This document shows positions 24,263 through 32,521 of a stretch of 64,000 nucleotides of DNA, piece after piece. Within the stretch, counting starts at the first letter, position 1, and each line of letters begins with the position of its first letter. The translations under genes were made by a program, and so were the position numbers. The stretch covers positions 496,001-560,000 of the forward strand of contig NZ_ATDL01000015.1 of assembly GCF_000416985.1 (NCBI RefSeq). The letters are read 5' to 3'. This DNA comes from Sphingobacterium paucimobilis HER1398. GTDB lineage: Bacteria; Bacteroidota; Bacteroidia; Sphingobacteriales; Sphingobacteriaceae. The notes beneath the pieces are model-generated. The model worked only from the letters and a program-made list of their open reading frames with translations. It made no database searches and was not told the DNA's origin.

Positions 24263-25672
24263 ATGAAAACAAAATATATTGATCTAATCGACCAGACATT
24301 TGTATTCCCGCAGCCGGAATTTACACTCGACTCAAGTAATCAGCTACTTTTTCACGGTGTCGACCTCATGCAACTCGTTGCAGCGCATGGTACCCCGCTT
24401 AAATTCACCTACCTACCACGCATATCACAGAATATCCAACGTTCGAAGTCTTGGTTCCAAAAAGCAATGAAAAAAATCAGCTATCAGGGCGAATATCACT
24501 ATTGCTACTGTACAAAAAGCTCGCATTTTAGTTTTGTATTAGAAGAAGTGCTCAAGAATAATGTTCATATCGAAACCTCATCTGCTTTTGATATAAACAT
24601 AGTAGAAAAACTAATCAGTGAAAATAAAATAAGTAACAGTACCTCCATATTATGTAATGGCTTTAAGAACGCAGCATATCTAGATAATATAATAAGGTTG
24701 AACAAGGCTAGAGAAAACAATGTAATTGTCATCCTGGATAATTATGAAGAGCTGAACTTACTATTGGCCAAATGTGACAAAAAAATCAACGTAGGCATCA
24801 GGATCGCCTCAGAGGAAAGTCCCAAATTTGAATTCTATACCTCGCGGCTAGGTATTGGCTATAAGAACATTCTTACCTACTACCGCAACGAGATAAAAAA
24901 CAATGATCAGGTCGAACTGAAAATGCTTCATTTTTTTATTAATTCAGGCATTCGTGACACCTCTTATTATTGGAACGAACTATTGAAGTGTATAAAGATA
25001 TACGTAGAGCTGAAAAAAGAATGTCCCAGTCTTGACAGTTTGGATATAGGAGGTGGTTTCCCCATTAAAAACTCCTTGGCATTCGAATATGACTATGAAT
25101 ATATGGTGGAGGAAATTCTCAGCCAGATCAAGAATGCATGTAGCGAAGCTCATATCCCGGACCCTAAGATTTTCACGGAGTTCGGATCATTTACAGTAGG
25201 AGAAAGTGCCGGCGCAATTTATAAAGTAGCTTATCAGAAGAAACAGAATGATCGCGAACGGTGGAATATGATCGATTCCTCTTTTATCACTACCCTCCCC
25301 GATTCTTGGGCTATCAATAGTCGTTTTATTCTTCTTGCATTAAATCGTTGGAACGAGAACTATGAACGCGTACTCTTAGGGGGTGTCACCTGCGACAGTG
25401 AAGACTACTACAACTCCGAACAGCATCTTAATGCCATATATCTTCCAAAATTCAACAAAGACAAACCTCTTTACATTGGCTTCTTCAATACAGGAGCCTA
25501 TCAGGAAAGTATAGGGGGATTTGGTGGAATTCACCACTGTCTTATTCCACATCCAAAACATATACTGATTGACCGCGATGAGCAAGGTGAAATCAAGGTA
25601 GATGTTTTTTCAGAGCAACAAAATGAAGATCAGGTATTGGATATCCTTGGATACAATAGAAAAGATAAATAA
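24263..25672 (+). CDS. PLP-dependent arginine/ornithine/DAP decarboxylase family protein (probably arginine decarboxylase)
   Basis: A 469-aa fold-type III (alanine-racemase-like barrel) enzyme. The PLP-binding Lys is K85 in YCTKSSHF. Other features are MLHFFINSGI, the phosphate-binding glycine loop DIGGGFPIKN (about 262-271), EFGSFTVGESA, and the active-site CDSEDYY motif (Cys and Asp at the dimer interface). The length and N-terminal region match the Bacteroidota group usually called arginine decarboxylase, which would make agmatine for polyamine synthesis. Diaminopimelate or carboxynorspermidine decarboxylation is a weaker alternative. It stands 128 bp after the BenE gene. Confidence 0.75.
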   Translation: MKTKYIDLIDQTFVFPQPEFTLDSSNQLLFHGVDLMQLVAAHGTPLKFTYLPRISQNIQRSKSWFQKAMKKISYQGEYHYCYCTKSSHFSFVLEEVLKNNVHIETSSAFDINIVEKLISENKISNSTSILCNGFKNAAYLDNIIRLNKARENNVIVILDNYEELNLLLAKCDKKINVGIRIASEESPKFEFYTSRLGIGYKNILTYYRNEIKNNDQVELKMLHFFINSGIRDTSYYWNELLKCIKIYVELKKECPSLDSLDIGGGFPIKNSLAFEYDYEYMVEEILSQIKNACSEAHIPDPKIFTEFGSFTVGESAGAIYKVAYQKKQNDRERWNMIDSSFITTLPDSWAINSRFILLALNRWNENYERVLLGGVTCDSEDYYNSEQHLNAIYLPKFNKDKPLYIGFFNTGAYQESIGGFGGIHHCLIPHPKHILIDRDEQGEIKVDVFSEQQNEDQVLDILGYNRKDK

Positions 25673-25843
25673 CAGAAATATGTGGAGAATACCCCTAATT
25701 TCAAAAATTGGCTAAACGCCACTCACAAGTAAAATATACTAATATCCGATAACGAATGTTAACCAGTTACCAGATGTTATGAACCTTCTATTTTATTTCC
25801 TTTAAATACCCCAGTTTTACATCGGTCAAATACCAAAACAAAT

Positions 25844-26563
25844 ATGGAAACACACTTGATATACTACCACAGTCCTGAGACTGCTCTAAACGAAACACAG
25901 ATTCTTGATTATGGCACGGATGATAATGGATTCTTTATCATACCTCAGGAATCCTGCTATTTTCCAGGTGGAGGGGGACAAGAAAGCGACACTGCAGAAA
26001 TAACCATTGGCAATACTACCAGCCCAATAATAAAAGGGACTTTTAATGCTAATAGTCTAAAAATCTACATCGATAGACAGGAAATAGAAGACAATGCAAT
26101 TATTACCCTTAGAATTGATCCCATCAAGAGAGCGGTAAACTCCCAACTACACACCGCTGGACATCTTATCACCTCTATAATATATGAAGAGCTTAAACTC
26201 AATCTTACCCCTATAAACGGTTCACACTATCCTAGTAATAGCGCAATAGAGTTTGACACAGCGAATACAGTCCAAAACATTACTATAGAAGCCATCAACA
26301 GCATCTTAGATACCCTTATCCTCCAAAAGCTCCCAATTCATTCCAAGGTAGTTTCAACAAGTTCTTCCGATTACAAAGACTCATTTAGAATTTCTCACTT
26401 CACCCCAAAAGCCGATACAAGCATTAGACTTGTAAAAATAGGCAAGTACCTGAATTATGCATGCGGGGGCACTCACGTTGCTGATACAGCAGAGCTTCAG
26501 GGGATAAGAGTTTTAAAAGTAAACACAAAGAAGAATATCCTTAAAGTAAAGTACGGCTTCTAA
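25844..26563 (+). CDS. Alanyl-tRNA editing protein (AlaX-type deacylase)
   Basis: A 239-aa stand-alone homologue of the AlaRS editing domain, which removes mischarged Ser or Gly from tRNA-Ala in trans. The zinc ligands are present: H103-x3-H107 (HTAGH) and C207-x3-H211 (CGGTH). The N-terminal beta-barrel region contains CYFPGGGGQ, the glycine-rich motif of AlaX-II/AlaRS. It lacks catalytic aminoacylation domains. It is a single gene between the decarboxylase and the thioredoxin-like gene, with no clear operon partner. Confidence 0.88.
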   Translation: METHLIYYHSPETALNETQILDYGTDDNGFFIIPQESCYFPGGGGQESDTAEITIGNTTSPIIKGTFNANSLKIYIDRQEIEDNAIITLRIDPIKRAVNSQLHTAGHLITSIIYEELKLNLTPINGSHYPSNSAIEFDTANTVQNITIEAINSILDTLILQKLPIHSKVVSTSSSDYKDSFRISHFTPKADTSIRLVKIGKYLNYACGGTHVADTAELQGIRVLKVNTKKNILKVKYGF

Positions 26564-26640
26564 AATCCAAGCCAACAAAGATAGGACAGAATTAAAAAAC
26601 AACGGTAGACCAGGGACGAATAGAGCAATGCCTCTTGATA

Positions 26641-26665
26641 TAGTTAGGAATCCTAACTACTTTTG
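26641..26665 (+). promoter_or_regulatory. Perfect 9-1-9 palindromic operator overlapping a -7 box
   Basis: TAGTTAGGA-A-TCCTAACTA (26641-26659) is a perfect 19-bp palindrome. Its end overlaps TACTTTTG (26658-26665), an exact TAnnTTTG -7 box, 46 bp before the thioredoxin-like start. This is classic repressor-over-promoter geometry. The MarR regulator encoded 650 bp downstream is the natural candidate, since MarR proteins bind such dyads. Confidence 0.7.
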
Positions 26666-26710
26666 AATAAGGCAATATTGCCTCAGGAACAGATTAAAAT
26701 TTTAGTGAAC

Positions 26711-26944
26711 ATGTCAAAATCAGTTTTTTACCATGCTGGATGTCCCGTATGCATTAGCGCAGAACACGACATCGTCAACCTTGTAGGAACCGACAACGTA
26801 GAAGTCGTACATATCGGTGAAGTCAGAGAACGGATAGAAGAAGCAGAGAAAGCTGGCGTAAAGTCCGTACCCGCTTTAGTAACACCACAAGGCAATGTGC
26901 TACACATCAACTTTGGTGCATCGATTGCAGATGTAAAAGGTTAA
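26711..26944 (+). CDS. Thioredoxin/glutaredoxin-like small protein
   Basis: 77 aa from the ATG at 26711 (MSKSVFYHAGCPVC); an upstream in-frame start at 26663 would begin inside the promoter and is rejected. The redox motif is C11-P-V-C14 right after a first beta strand. It is followed by helix AEHDIVNLV, and the cis-Pro segment is KSVPALV (VPAL), as in thioredoxin folds. It probably acts as a cytoplasmic disulfide oxidoreductase. It is expressed from a promoter with a 9-1-9 operator and followed by a strong terminator, so it may respond to thiol or oxidative stress through MarR. Confidence 0.75.
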   Translation: MSKSVFYHAGCPVCISAEHDIVNLVGTDNVEVVHIGEVRERIEEAEKAGVKSVPALVTPQGNVLHINFGASIADVKG

Positions 26945-26949
26945 ATGTT

Positions 26950-26991
26950 TGCCCCACTTGGATAGGATAGCTATCTTTGTGGGGCATTTTT
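26950..26991 (+). terminator. Terminator after the thioredoxin-like gene
   Basis: TGCCCCAC (26950-26957) pairs with GTGGGGCA (26979-26986) and is followed by T5. It partly isolates the thioredoxin-like gene from DUF2024 and marR. Confidence 0.8.
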
Positions 26992-27032
26992 CGTATTAAA
27001 ATAGAATCAAACAATCATTAAAATCAATAAAA

Positions 27033-27296
27033 ATGCAAGTAGCTGTTTGGGATACCTACGTAACAAAAAAAGATGGGACGATTATGCACTTTGACATTAT
27101 TGTCCCCGCAGAAATAACAGATGCCACTATAATTTACGATTATGGAAGAGACTATCTGAAAAGTAAGAATCAAGAAGGGCAGCCACTGACTGCCCACGAG
27201 TGCCAATTCTGCCATGTAGAACAGGTCAGAACCGAATGGCAAAATGAAATAAAAGAAAAAGGAGTTTTCATCTATGAAATGGAAAACTGTAAGTAA
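27033..27296 (+). CDS. DUF2024 family protein
   Basis: An 87-aa protein matching DUF2024 in length and motifs: MQVAVWDTYVTKKDG at the start, MHFDIIVP, then a helix and a short LTAHECQFCHVEQ motif with a CxxC(H) pair. The fold is small alpha/beta; no biochemical function is established that I know. It lies 13 bp before marR and between two redox-type genes, so the Cys pair may be functionally relevant (inference). Confidence 0.8.
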   Translation: MQVAVWDTYVTKKDGTIMHFDIIVPAEITDATIIYDYGRDYLKSKNQEGQPLTAHECQFCHVEQVRTEWQNEIKEKGVFIYEMENCK

Positions 27297-27308
27297 GCAG
27301 CATATACC

Positions 27309-27923
27309 ATGAACAGATCCGATTTTGATCTGGAACAACAGAACAGCAATATAGAAAGCAAAATTGTAGCTTCATTGGAAAGAATAACTCAGTCTTTTCG
27401 TGTGCTACTATGGCGTCAGAGTAAAGAATTTCCTCTGACGCCTACTCAAATACAACTCTTGATTTTTCTACTTCACCACGATGCCGAAAATCGGAAGGTA
27501 AGTTACCTCGCTCAAGAATTCAACATGACCAAGGCCACGATCAGTGAGACTGTCAAAACATTGGAACAAAAAGAATTTATTGTCAAGGAATATGAGGAAC
27601 AGGATACAAGAAGCTACACCATCCACCTAACAGACAAAGGAAGAGAAATTGCTCGACAGACCTCCTTATTTACAGAAGAAATAAGAACACCTATCGATAA
27701 ATTAAACGATACGAGCAAAGAAACACTATTATCCAGTCTTCTAGAAATCGTCACCCATCTCAATCAATCCGGAATAATAAGTGTTCAGAGAATGTGTATC
27801 AACTGTTCCTATTATCAATCTTCGGATAATGGAACACTTCATTATTGCCGATTGCTAAATCAAACTTTAGCCAGCACAGATCTTCGGATAGACTGCCCGG
27901 AACATCAAACAAAATCGCTCTAG
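27309..27923 (+). CDS. MarR-family regulator with a C-terminal Cys4 cluster
   Basis: A 204-aa protein. The winged-HTH MarR core covers about 20-155 (FPLTPTQIQLLIFLLHH, VSYLAQEFNMTKATISETVKTLEQKEFI, RSYTIHLTDKG). Beyond the normal MarR length it has a tail of about 45 residues with C163-x2-C166, C180 and C196-PEH199, a pattern suited to a zinc or iron-sulfur site. It is therefore a likely redox- or metal-responsive repressor. It probably controls the 9-1-9 operator at 26641 upstream of the thioredoxin-like gene. The downstream ABC-F gene has its own promoter. Confidence 0.85.
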   Translation: MNRSDFDLEQQNSNIESKIVASLERITQSFRVLLWRQSKEFPLTPTQIQLLIFLLHHDAENRKVSYLAQEFNMTKATISETVKTLEQKEFIVKEYEEQDTRSYTIHLTDKGREIARQTSLFTEEIRTPIDKLNDTSKETLLSSLLEIVTHLNQSGIISVQRMCINCSYYQSSDNGTLHYCRLLNQTLASTDLRIDCPEHQTKSL

Positions 27924-27998
27924 ATGAAAAGATAGTTAACACCTTTTTTTGCTAGCGACTATCTTAAATCTGATATCCGACATCTAACTTCTAAATAC

Positions 27999-28006
27999 TA
28001 TCTTTG
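27999..28006 (+). promoter_or_regulatory. -7 box of the ABC-F gene
   Basis: TATCTTTG matches TAnnTTTG, 26 bp before the GTG start at 28032. The -33 element is not obvious. Confidence 0.55.
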
Positions 28007-28031
28007 CAACTTATTTTAACATAGGCGTATC

Positions 28032-29663
28032 GTGATCAACGTAAATAATGTCTCCGTATCATTTGGAGGGACAACTCTTTTTAGCGATGTATCTTTTTCT
28101 ATCAATGAAAATGATAAAATAGCCCTTATGGGCAAGAATGGTGCTGGCAAGTCCACTCTATTAAAAATCATTGCCGGTGCTGGCAAACCCACAAACGGCA
28201 ACGTATCAGGACCGAAAGATGCTGTCATCGCCTACTTGCCACAACATTTATTAACGCAGGACAATATGACCGTCTTCGAAGAGACCTCAAAAGCCTTTGA
28301 AGAAGTCTATCAGATGCGTGATGAATTAGAAGCACTGAATGAACAGCTAAACGTACGCACGGATTATGAAACGGACGATTACATGAAGCTAATCGAACGT
28401 GTGTCCGAACTCAGTGAAAAGTTCTACTCTATTGAAGAGACCAATTACGACGCTGAAGTTGAAAAAGTACTCAAAGGATTAGGCTTCGAGCGTACAGATT
28501 TTACACGTCAGACCTCAGAGTTCTCTGGAGGATGGCGCATGCGAATCGAACTGGCCAAAATTTTGTTAAAAAAACCAGACTTAATCCTTCTCGATGAACC
28601 GACCAACCATATGGATATCGAGAGTATTCAATGGTTAGAGGATTTTTTAATCAATTCGGCCAAAGCTGTCATTGTAATCTCCCACGATAGAGCGTTCGTC
28701 GACAACATCACCAACCGTACCATCGAAGTAACAATGGGACGTATCTACGATTACAAAGCAAAATACAGTCATTACCTAGAGCTTCGTAAAGATCGTCGTT
28801 TGCATCAGTTGAAAGCATACGAAGAACAGCAAAGGTTCATAGCGGACAACCAAGAATTTATCGACCGTTTTAGAGGGACTTATTCCAAAACCTTACAAGT
28901 ACAGTCCCGGGTTAAAATGTTGGAAAAACTAGAAATAATCGAGATAGACGAAGTCGATACGTCAGCCTTACGTTTAAAATTTCCACCTTCGCCCCGTTCG
29001 GGTCAATACCCTGTAATGGTAGAAGAACTCACTAAAAAGTATGGCGACCATGTGGTATTTGAAAAAGCAGCCATGGTCATAGAACGTGGAGAGAAAGTTG
29101 CCTTTGTCGGTAAGAATGGTGAAGGTAAATCAACCATGATTAAAGCCATCATGGGAGAAATAGACTTCGAAGGGAGCCTAAAAGTAGGTCATAACGCCAA
29201 AATAGGTTATTTCGCACAAAACCAAGCAGCCCTACTCGATGAGGAATTAACCGTATTTGAAACCATTGATCAGATTGCTGTAGGTGATGTACGTGTCAAG
29301 ATCAAAGATATGTTGGGTGCTTTTATGTTTAGTGGAGACGACACCACTAAAAAAGTGAAAGTCTTATCAGGCGGTGAAAAAACCAGATTAGCGATGATTA
29401 AACTCCTTTTGGAACCCGTCAACGTATTGATTCTCGATGAGCCTACCAACCATTTGGATATGAAGACCAAAGACATTATCAAAGACGCACTTCAGGATTT
29501 TGATGGTACTCTTATTTTAGTGTCCCACGATAGGGATTTCCTCGACGGACTGGCAACCAAAGTATTTGAATTTGGAAATAAACGTGTCCGTGAGCACTTT
29601 GAAGATATAAAAGGATTCTTAGAATATAAAAAAATGAACAGTTTAAAGGATATCGAACGTTAA
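28032..29663 (+). CDS. ABC-F family ATPase (ribosome-associated)
   Basis: 543 aa with two ABC domains and no membrane segment. First domain: GKNGAGKST, SGGWRMRIELAKILL, ILLDEPTNHMD. A charged helical linker of the P-site tRNA interaction type (about 240-305) follows. Second domain: GKNGEGKST, SGGEKTRLAMIKLLL, ILDEPTNHLD. The short C-terminus lacks the Uup coiled coil, so it is closest to the EttA/YbiT-like groups. It probably acts on stalled or initiating ribosomes. The GTG start (28032) gives the conserved MINVNNVSVSFGG N-terminus, and no better ATG is in frame. Confidence 0.88.
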   Translation: MINVNNVSVSFGGTTLFSDVSFSINENDKIALMGKNGAGKSTLLKIIAGAGKPTNGNVSGPKDAVIAYLPQHLLTQDNMTVFEETSKAFEEVYQMRDELEALNEQLNVRTDYETDDYMKLIERVSELSEKFYSIEETNYDAEVEKVLKGLGFERTDFTRQTSEFSGGWRMRIELAKILLKKPDLILLDEPTNHMDIESIQWLEDFLINSAKAVIVISHDRAFVDNITNRTIEVTMGRIYDYKAKYSHYLELRKDRRLHQLKAYEEQQRFIADNQEFIDRFRGTYSKTLQVQSRVKMLEKLEIIEIDEVDTSALRLKFPPSPRSGQYPVMVEELTKKYGDHVVFEKAAMVIERGEKVAFVGKNGEGKSTMIKAIMGEIDFEGSLKVGHNAKIGYFAQNQAALLDEELTVFETIDQIAVGDVRVKIKDMLGAFMFSGDDTTKKVKVLSGGEKTRLAMIKLLLEPVNVLILDEPTNHLDMKTKDIIKDALQDFDGTLILVSHDRDFLDGLATKVFEFGNKRVREHFEDIKGFLEYKKMNSLKDIER

Positions 29664-29688
29664 GCCTATTTCCGTTCATCCTTCATAT

Positions 29689-29733
29689 TTGACCACTTAT
29701 CAATACGTTTGATACAGTGGTCAAGTTTTTTTT
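29689..29733 (+). terminator. Terminator of the ABC-F gene
   Basis: TTGACCACT/AGTGGTCAA (29689-29697 with 29716-29724), with an inner TATCAA/TTGATA extension, followed by T8. Confidence 0.88.
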
Positions 29734-29750
29734 GGCGATATACGACCCCA

Positions 29751-30323
29751 TTAAACGTCTCTTTCACCCAATTTACGCTCTAATTTTTCAACCTTATGGT
29801 ACAACTGTTTGATTAGCTTATACTGTTCCTGTTGGGTATCGTACAGGCCCTTAATTTGCTCTTCAAGTAAAATATCGATCTTTTGATGAAGACTACGTAT
29901 TTCCAGTTCAGCTTTTAGATTCACCAAGTAGTCATTTTCACCTCGCATTCGATCCTTTTCCTCTTGCCTATTCTGGCTCATCATAATAATTGGTGCTTGC
30001 AAAGCCGCGACACAGGAAAGTACAAGATTCATCAGAATAAAGGGATAAGGATCAAACTGTTCACCTTTCAGGGCCAGCGTATTAAAAGCGATCCACACCA
30101 GTAGAATAACGATAAAAATAATTATAAAACGCCAACTTCCACCAAACTGCGCAACCCTATCTGATATACGTTGTCCCCTACTCAAAATCTCTTTAGGTGG
30201 ATGGACCAATCGATCTACAATAAGCTCTTCTTCCTCCATAGTCCGCCTGACGATCTCATGGAGCTTACGTATATTATCATTATTCTTCTCAACGATTTCA
30301 TCAATTTGCCTACGATTACTCAT
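29751..30323 (-). CDS. DUF1003 membrane protein
   Basis: 190 aa from the ATG at 30323. The frame is open to 30377, but that start would abut the operon terminator and leave no promoter. The protein has a helical N-terminus and two transmembrane helices (FIIIFIVILLVWIAFNTLAL and PFILMNLVLSCVAALQAPIIMMSQNR, the DUF1003 signature). A C-terminal coiled coil (LKAELEIRSLHQKIDILLEEQ...LYHKVEKLERKLG) follows. Function unknown. It is monocistronic and flanked by terminators on both sides. Confidence 0.82.
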   Translation of the reverse strand: MSNRRQIDEIVEKNNDNIRKLHEIVRRTMEEEELIVDRLVHPPKEILSRGQRISDRVAQFGGSWRFIIIFIVILLVWIAFNTLALKGEQFDPYPFILMNLVLSCVAALQAPIIMMSQNRQEEKDRMRGENDYLVNLKAELEIRSLHQKIDILLEEQIKGLYDTQQEQYKLIKQLYHKVEKLERKLGERDV

Positions 30324-30381
30324 GGATAGCTTTAAATAGTTTTGAATTAAAGTTAGGGATTTAGCCTCAACTAACATAATA

Positions 30382-30422
30382 AAAAAATCGGGTAGCGCTT
30401 CAATTACACTACCCGATTTTTT
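30382..30422. terminator. Terminator of the keto-sugar operon
   Basis: ATCGGGTAG/CTACCCGAT with A7 on the left and T6 on the right. It lies just after the stop codon at 30439 and ends the eight-gene leftward operon. Confidence 0.88.
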
Positions 30423-30438
30423 AACCTATACTATGCAG

Positions 30439-31068
30439 TTAAGCAAATGCCTTATCCCCCTTTTTGTATGGGAACTCGCCATCATATCGACCAGGGACTT
30501 TCACATAACGGAGTGCTTTCGTACAGCCCAGTTCCGAATTAAAGAATCCAGTAAGCGTCAATTGCTTGAACATCGTAAACCAATGTGAAGGATCGTTCTC
30601 TTCCGAATGATAAAGCTCATTTTGTTTCACTTTATTTTTCTCACGGATTTCTTTTTGCTCTTCAGCCTGTTTCTTATTGAACTCTCTAGCTTCTTTATCG
30701 AGTACTGCAGCTATTGCCGTACGGTCTTCAATAGAAAGCTCACCAAAAGGTTTACCTTTTACCTCTTTCGCTTTTGCATCCAGGGAGGCAAAACCTTCCA
30801 AAAATACCTTCTGCTGTTTCTCTGTGTAGCAATCTCTTACCATCACTGGAATAAAACTGCCCACACCAGCCTCTTTAGCCCCGGGTGTTGCTGTAGGAGG
30901 CAAAATAGCATCAGCCAGATCACCTAATCGTTCAATGATATCTTTCTCAAATAACCCTGCAACGTCTTTAGACGCAGGTCGTGTACAACCTTCCAAAAAT
31001 AAGTTAGCACCAATTACGGAACCACCCAAAATCATGGCCACACGTTGTATTGCTTCTCTTCTATTCAT
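30439..31068 (-). CDS. Gluconate 2-dehydrogenase subunit 3 family protein (small subunit of the GMC dehydrogenase)
   Basis: A 209-aa exported protein with a twin-arginine-like start (MNRREAIQRVAMILGG) followed by LFLEGC, which could also be lipidated. The body contains ILPPTATPGAKEAGVGSFIPVMVRDCY, the hallmark of this family, and a charged helix at 130-155. In characterised membrane gluconate, fructose and glucoside-3 dehydrogenases, such a small subunit escorts and activates the FAD-containing GMC subunit across the membrane. The GMC subunit here is two genes upstream (32522). It is the last gene of the operon. Confidence 0.83.
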   Translation of the reverse strand: MNRREAIQRVAMILGGSVIGANLFLEGCTRPASKDVAGLFEKDIIERLGDLADAILPPTATPGAKEAGVGSFIPVMVRDCYTEKQQKVFLEGFASLDAKAKEVKGKPFGELSIEDRTAIAAVLDKEAREFNKKQAEEQKEIREKNKVKQNELYHSEENDPSHWFTMFKQLTLTGFFNSELGCTKALRYVKVPGRYDGEFPYKKGDKAFA

Positions 31069-31078
31069 CTTTATCTAT

Positions 31079-32503
31079 TTAAAATGTATAGTTTACTTCC
31101 CAACCTGGTCTGTAAGTACGTTTGACAAACTGATTTGCTTCATCAAAGTTTGTTACACGCATATTATCGTTATCCCAAAGTAATTTTAGGCTCCGACCAG
31201 GATATTTATTATCAATTTTTAAATCAGCTCCACGAATGGCCAAGTTTGCCATCAATAGCGCTTCTGTTAGAGGTCCTGCGATTTCAAACGGCGAAGACAT
31301 TTCCATATTACCATAGCCAGCCAAACAACCTTCCACCCACTGCGCCCAATGTCCATTAGCGCCACCCGGTACTCTTTGATATTTCTCTGCAACCTTCTTA
31401 TACTGCTTAGTAGTTGGAAGCAGACGAGGATTTGCAGCATAGGTATCCGCTAATACCTTTCCCTTTGAACCTATAATAAGAATACCATTTCCACCGTCAC
31501 CAAATTTCTCATTCGCTCCTAATTCATCTGGACGAGGTGGCTGTATACCGCCATCCATCCAATGTACTTTAACATCACCTTTTGTCTTTGCTGTTTTTGG
31601 GAAAGTCATTGTTACTGAACTTGATGGAGGACAAGATTCCGGAAAATATCCGCGTTTGAACTCGTCCACATACACAGAGCCTACACTGGCCTGCACATCT
31701 TTCACATATTGCAATCCATAGATACTAAAGGGAGCTTCTAAGTTATGACAGCCCATGTCTCCTAGCGCACCTGTACCGTAAGGCCACCAGCCTCGCCAAT
31801 TGAAGGGTACCAGTTTATCAAAATATTCCGTATAAGGAGCCGTACCTAACCATTTGTCCCAATCCAAAGTCGATGGTATCGTAGCTTTCTGAGCAGGCCA
31901 AGCAATGCCTTGAGGCCATACGGGTCTATCCGTCCAAGCATAAACCTCTACTAAATCACCAATCAGCCCTGCATCAATCCATTCCCGCATCTGACGTACC
32001 CCATCACCTGAAGCACCTTGATTTCCCATTTGGGTCACAACTTTATACTTCTTAGCTGCATGCGTCAACGCCCGTGCTTCCCATACATCGTGAGCCAATG
32101 GTTTTTGTACATAGACATGTTTACCTAATTCCATTGCTGCCAATGTCTGTATAGCATGATTATGATCTGGTGTAGATATAGACACCGCATCAATATGTTG
32201 TGCCTCTTTATCTAGCATTTCTCTAAAATCAGTATAAAACTTAGCCTTAGGAAATTTCTCTACCGAATTCTTAGCTCTCGCCTTATCCACATCACAGAGA
32301 TAAGCGATATTCGCTTTATTACTCTGAAAAATCTTGTTTACATCCGAACCTCCCATACCACCTACACCGATAGAAGCAACTTGCAACATATCACTAGGAG
32401 CACGAAATCCAGGTCCGCCAAGCACATGTCGGGGCACAATAGTAACGCCGGCAGCTGCTATTGCTGCCTTTTTAATAAAATCTCTTCTACTTTCGTTGTT
32501 CAT
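31079..32503 (-). CDS. Exported Gfo/Idh/MocA-family oxidoreductase
   Basis: A 474-aa protein. The Tat-type signal (ESRRDFIKKAAIAAAGVT) is followed by a Rossmann domain (LQVASIGVGGMGGSDVNKI...YLCDVD), the catalytic-region EKP-equivalent VQKPLAHDVWEARAL, and the C-terminal alpha/beta domain with CHNLEAPF. Family members oxidise or reduce sugars with tightly bound NAD(P). The Tat signal implies folding with the cofactor before export. In this operon it may act on keto-glycosides made by the GMC dehydrogenase. Substrate unknown. Confidence 0.85.
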   Translation of the reverse strand: MNNESRRDFIKKAAIAAAGVTIVPRHVLGGPGFRAPSDMLQVASIGVGGMGGSDVNKIFQSNKANIAYLCDVDKARAKNSVEKFPKAKFYTDFREMLDKEAQHIDAVSISTPDHNHAIQTLAAMELGKHVYVQKPLAHDVWEARALTHAAKKYKVVTQMGNQGASGDGVRQMREWIDAGLIGDLVEVYAWTDRPVWPQGIAWPAQKATIPSTLDWDKWLGTAPYTEYFDKLVPFNWRGWWPYGTGALGDMGCHNLEAPFSIYGLQYVKDVQASVGSVYVDEFKRGYFPESCPPSSSVTMTFPKTAKTKGDVKVHWMDGGIQPPRPDELGANEKFGDGGNGILIIGSKGKVLADTYAANPRLLPTTKQYKKVAEKYQRVPGGANGHWAQWVEGCLAGYGNMEMSSPFEIAGPLTEALLMANLAIRGADLKIDNKYPGRSLKLLWDNDNMRVTNFDEANQFVKRTYRPGWEVNYTF

Positions 32504-32521
32504 AACAGAGTCCTATTAATA

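Noticed and set aside
27924..27998. AAGATAGT...ACTATCTT repeat after marR as a terminator
   Set aside because: The loop is 21 nt and the T tract lies inside the loop rather than after the stem, so it does not fit an intrinsic terminator.
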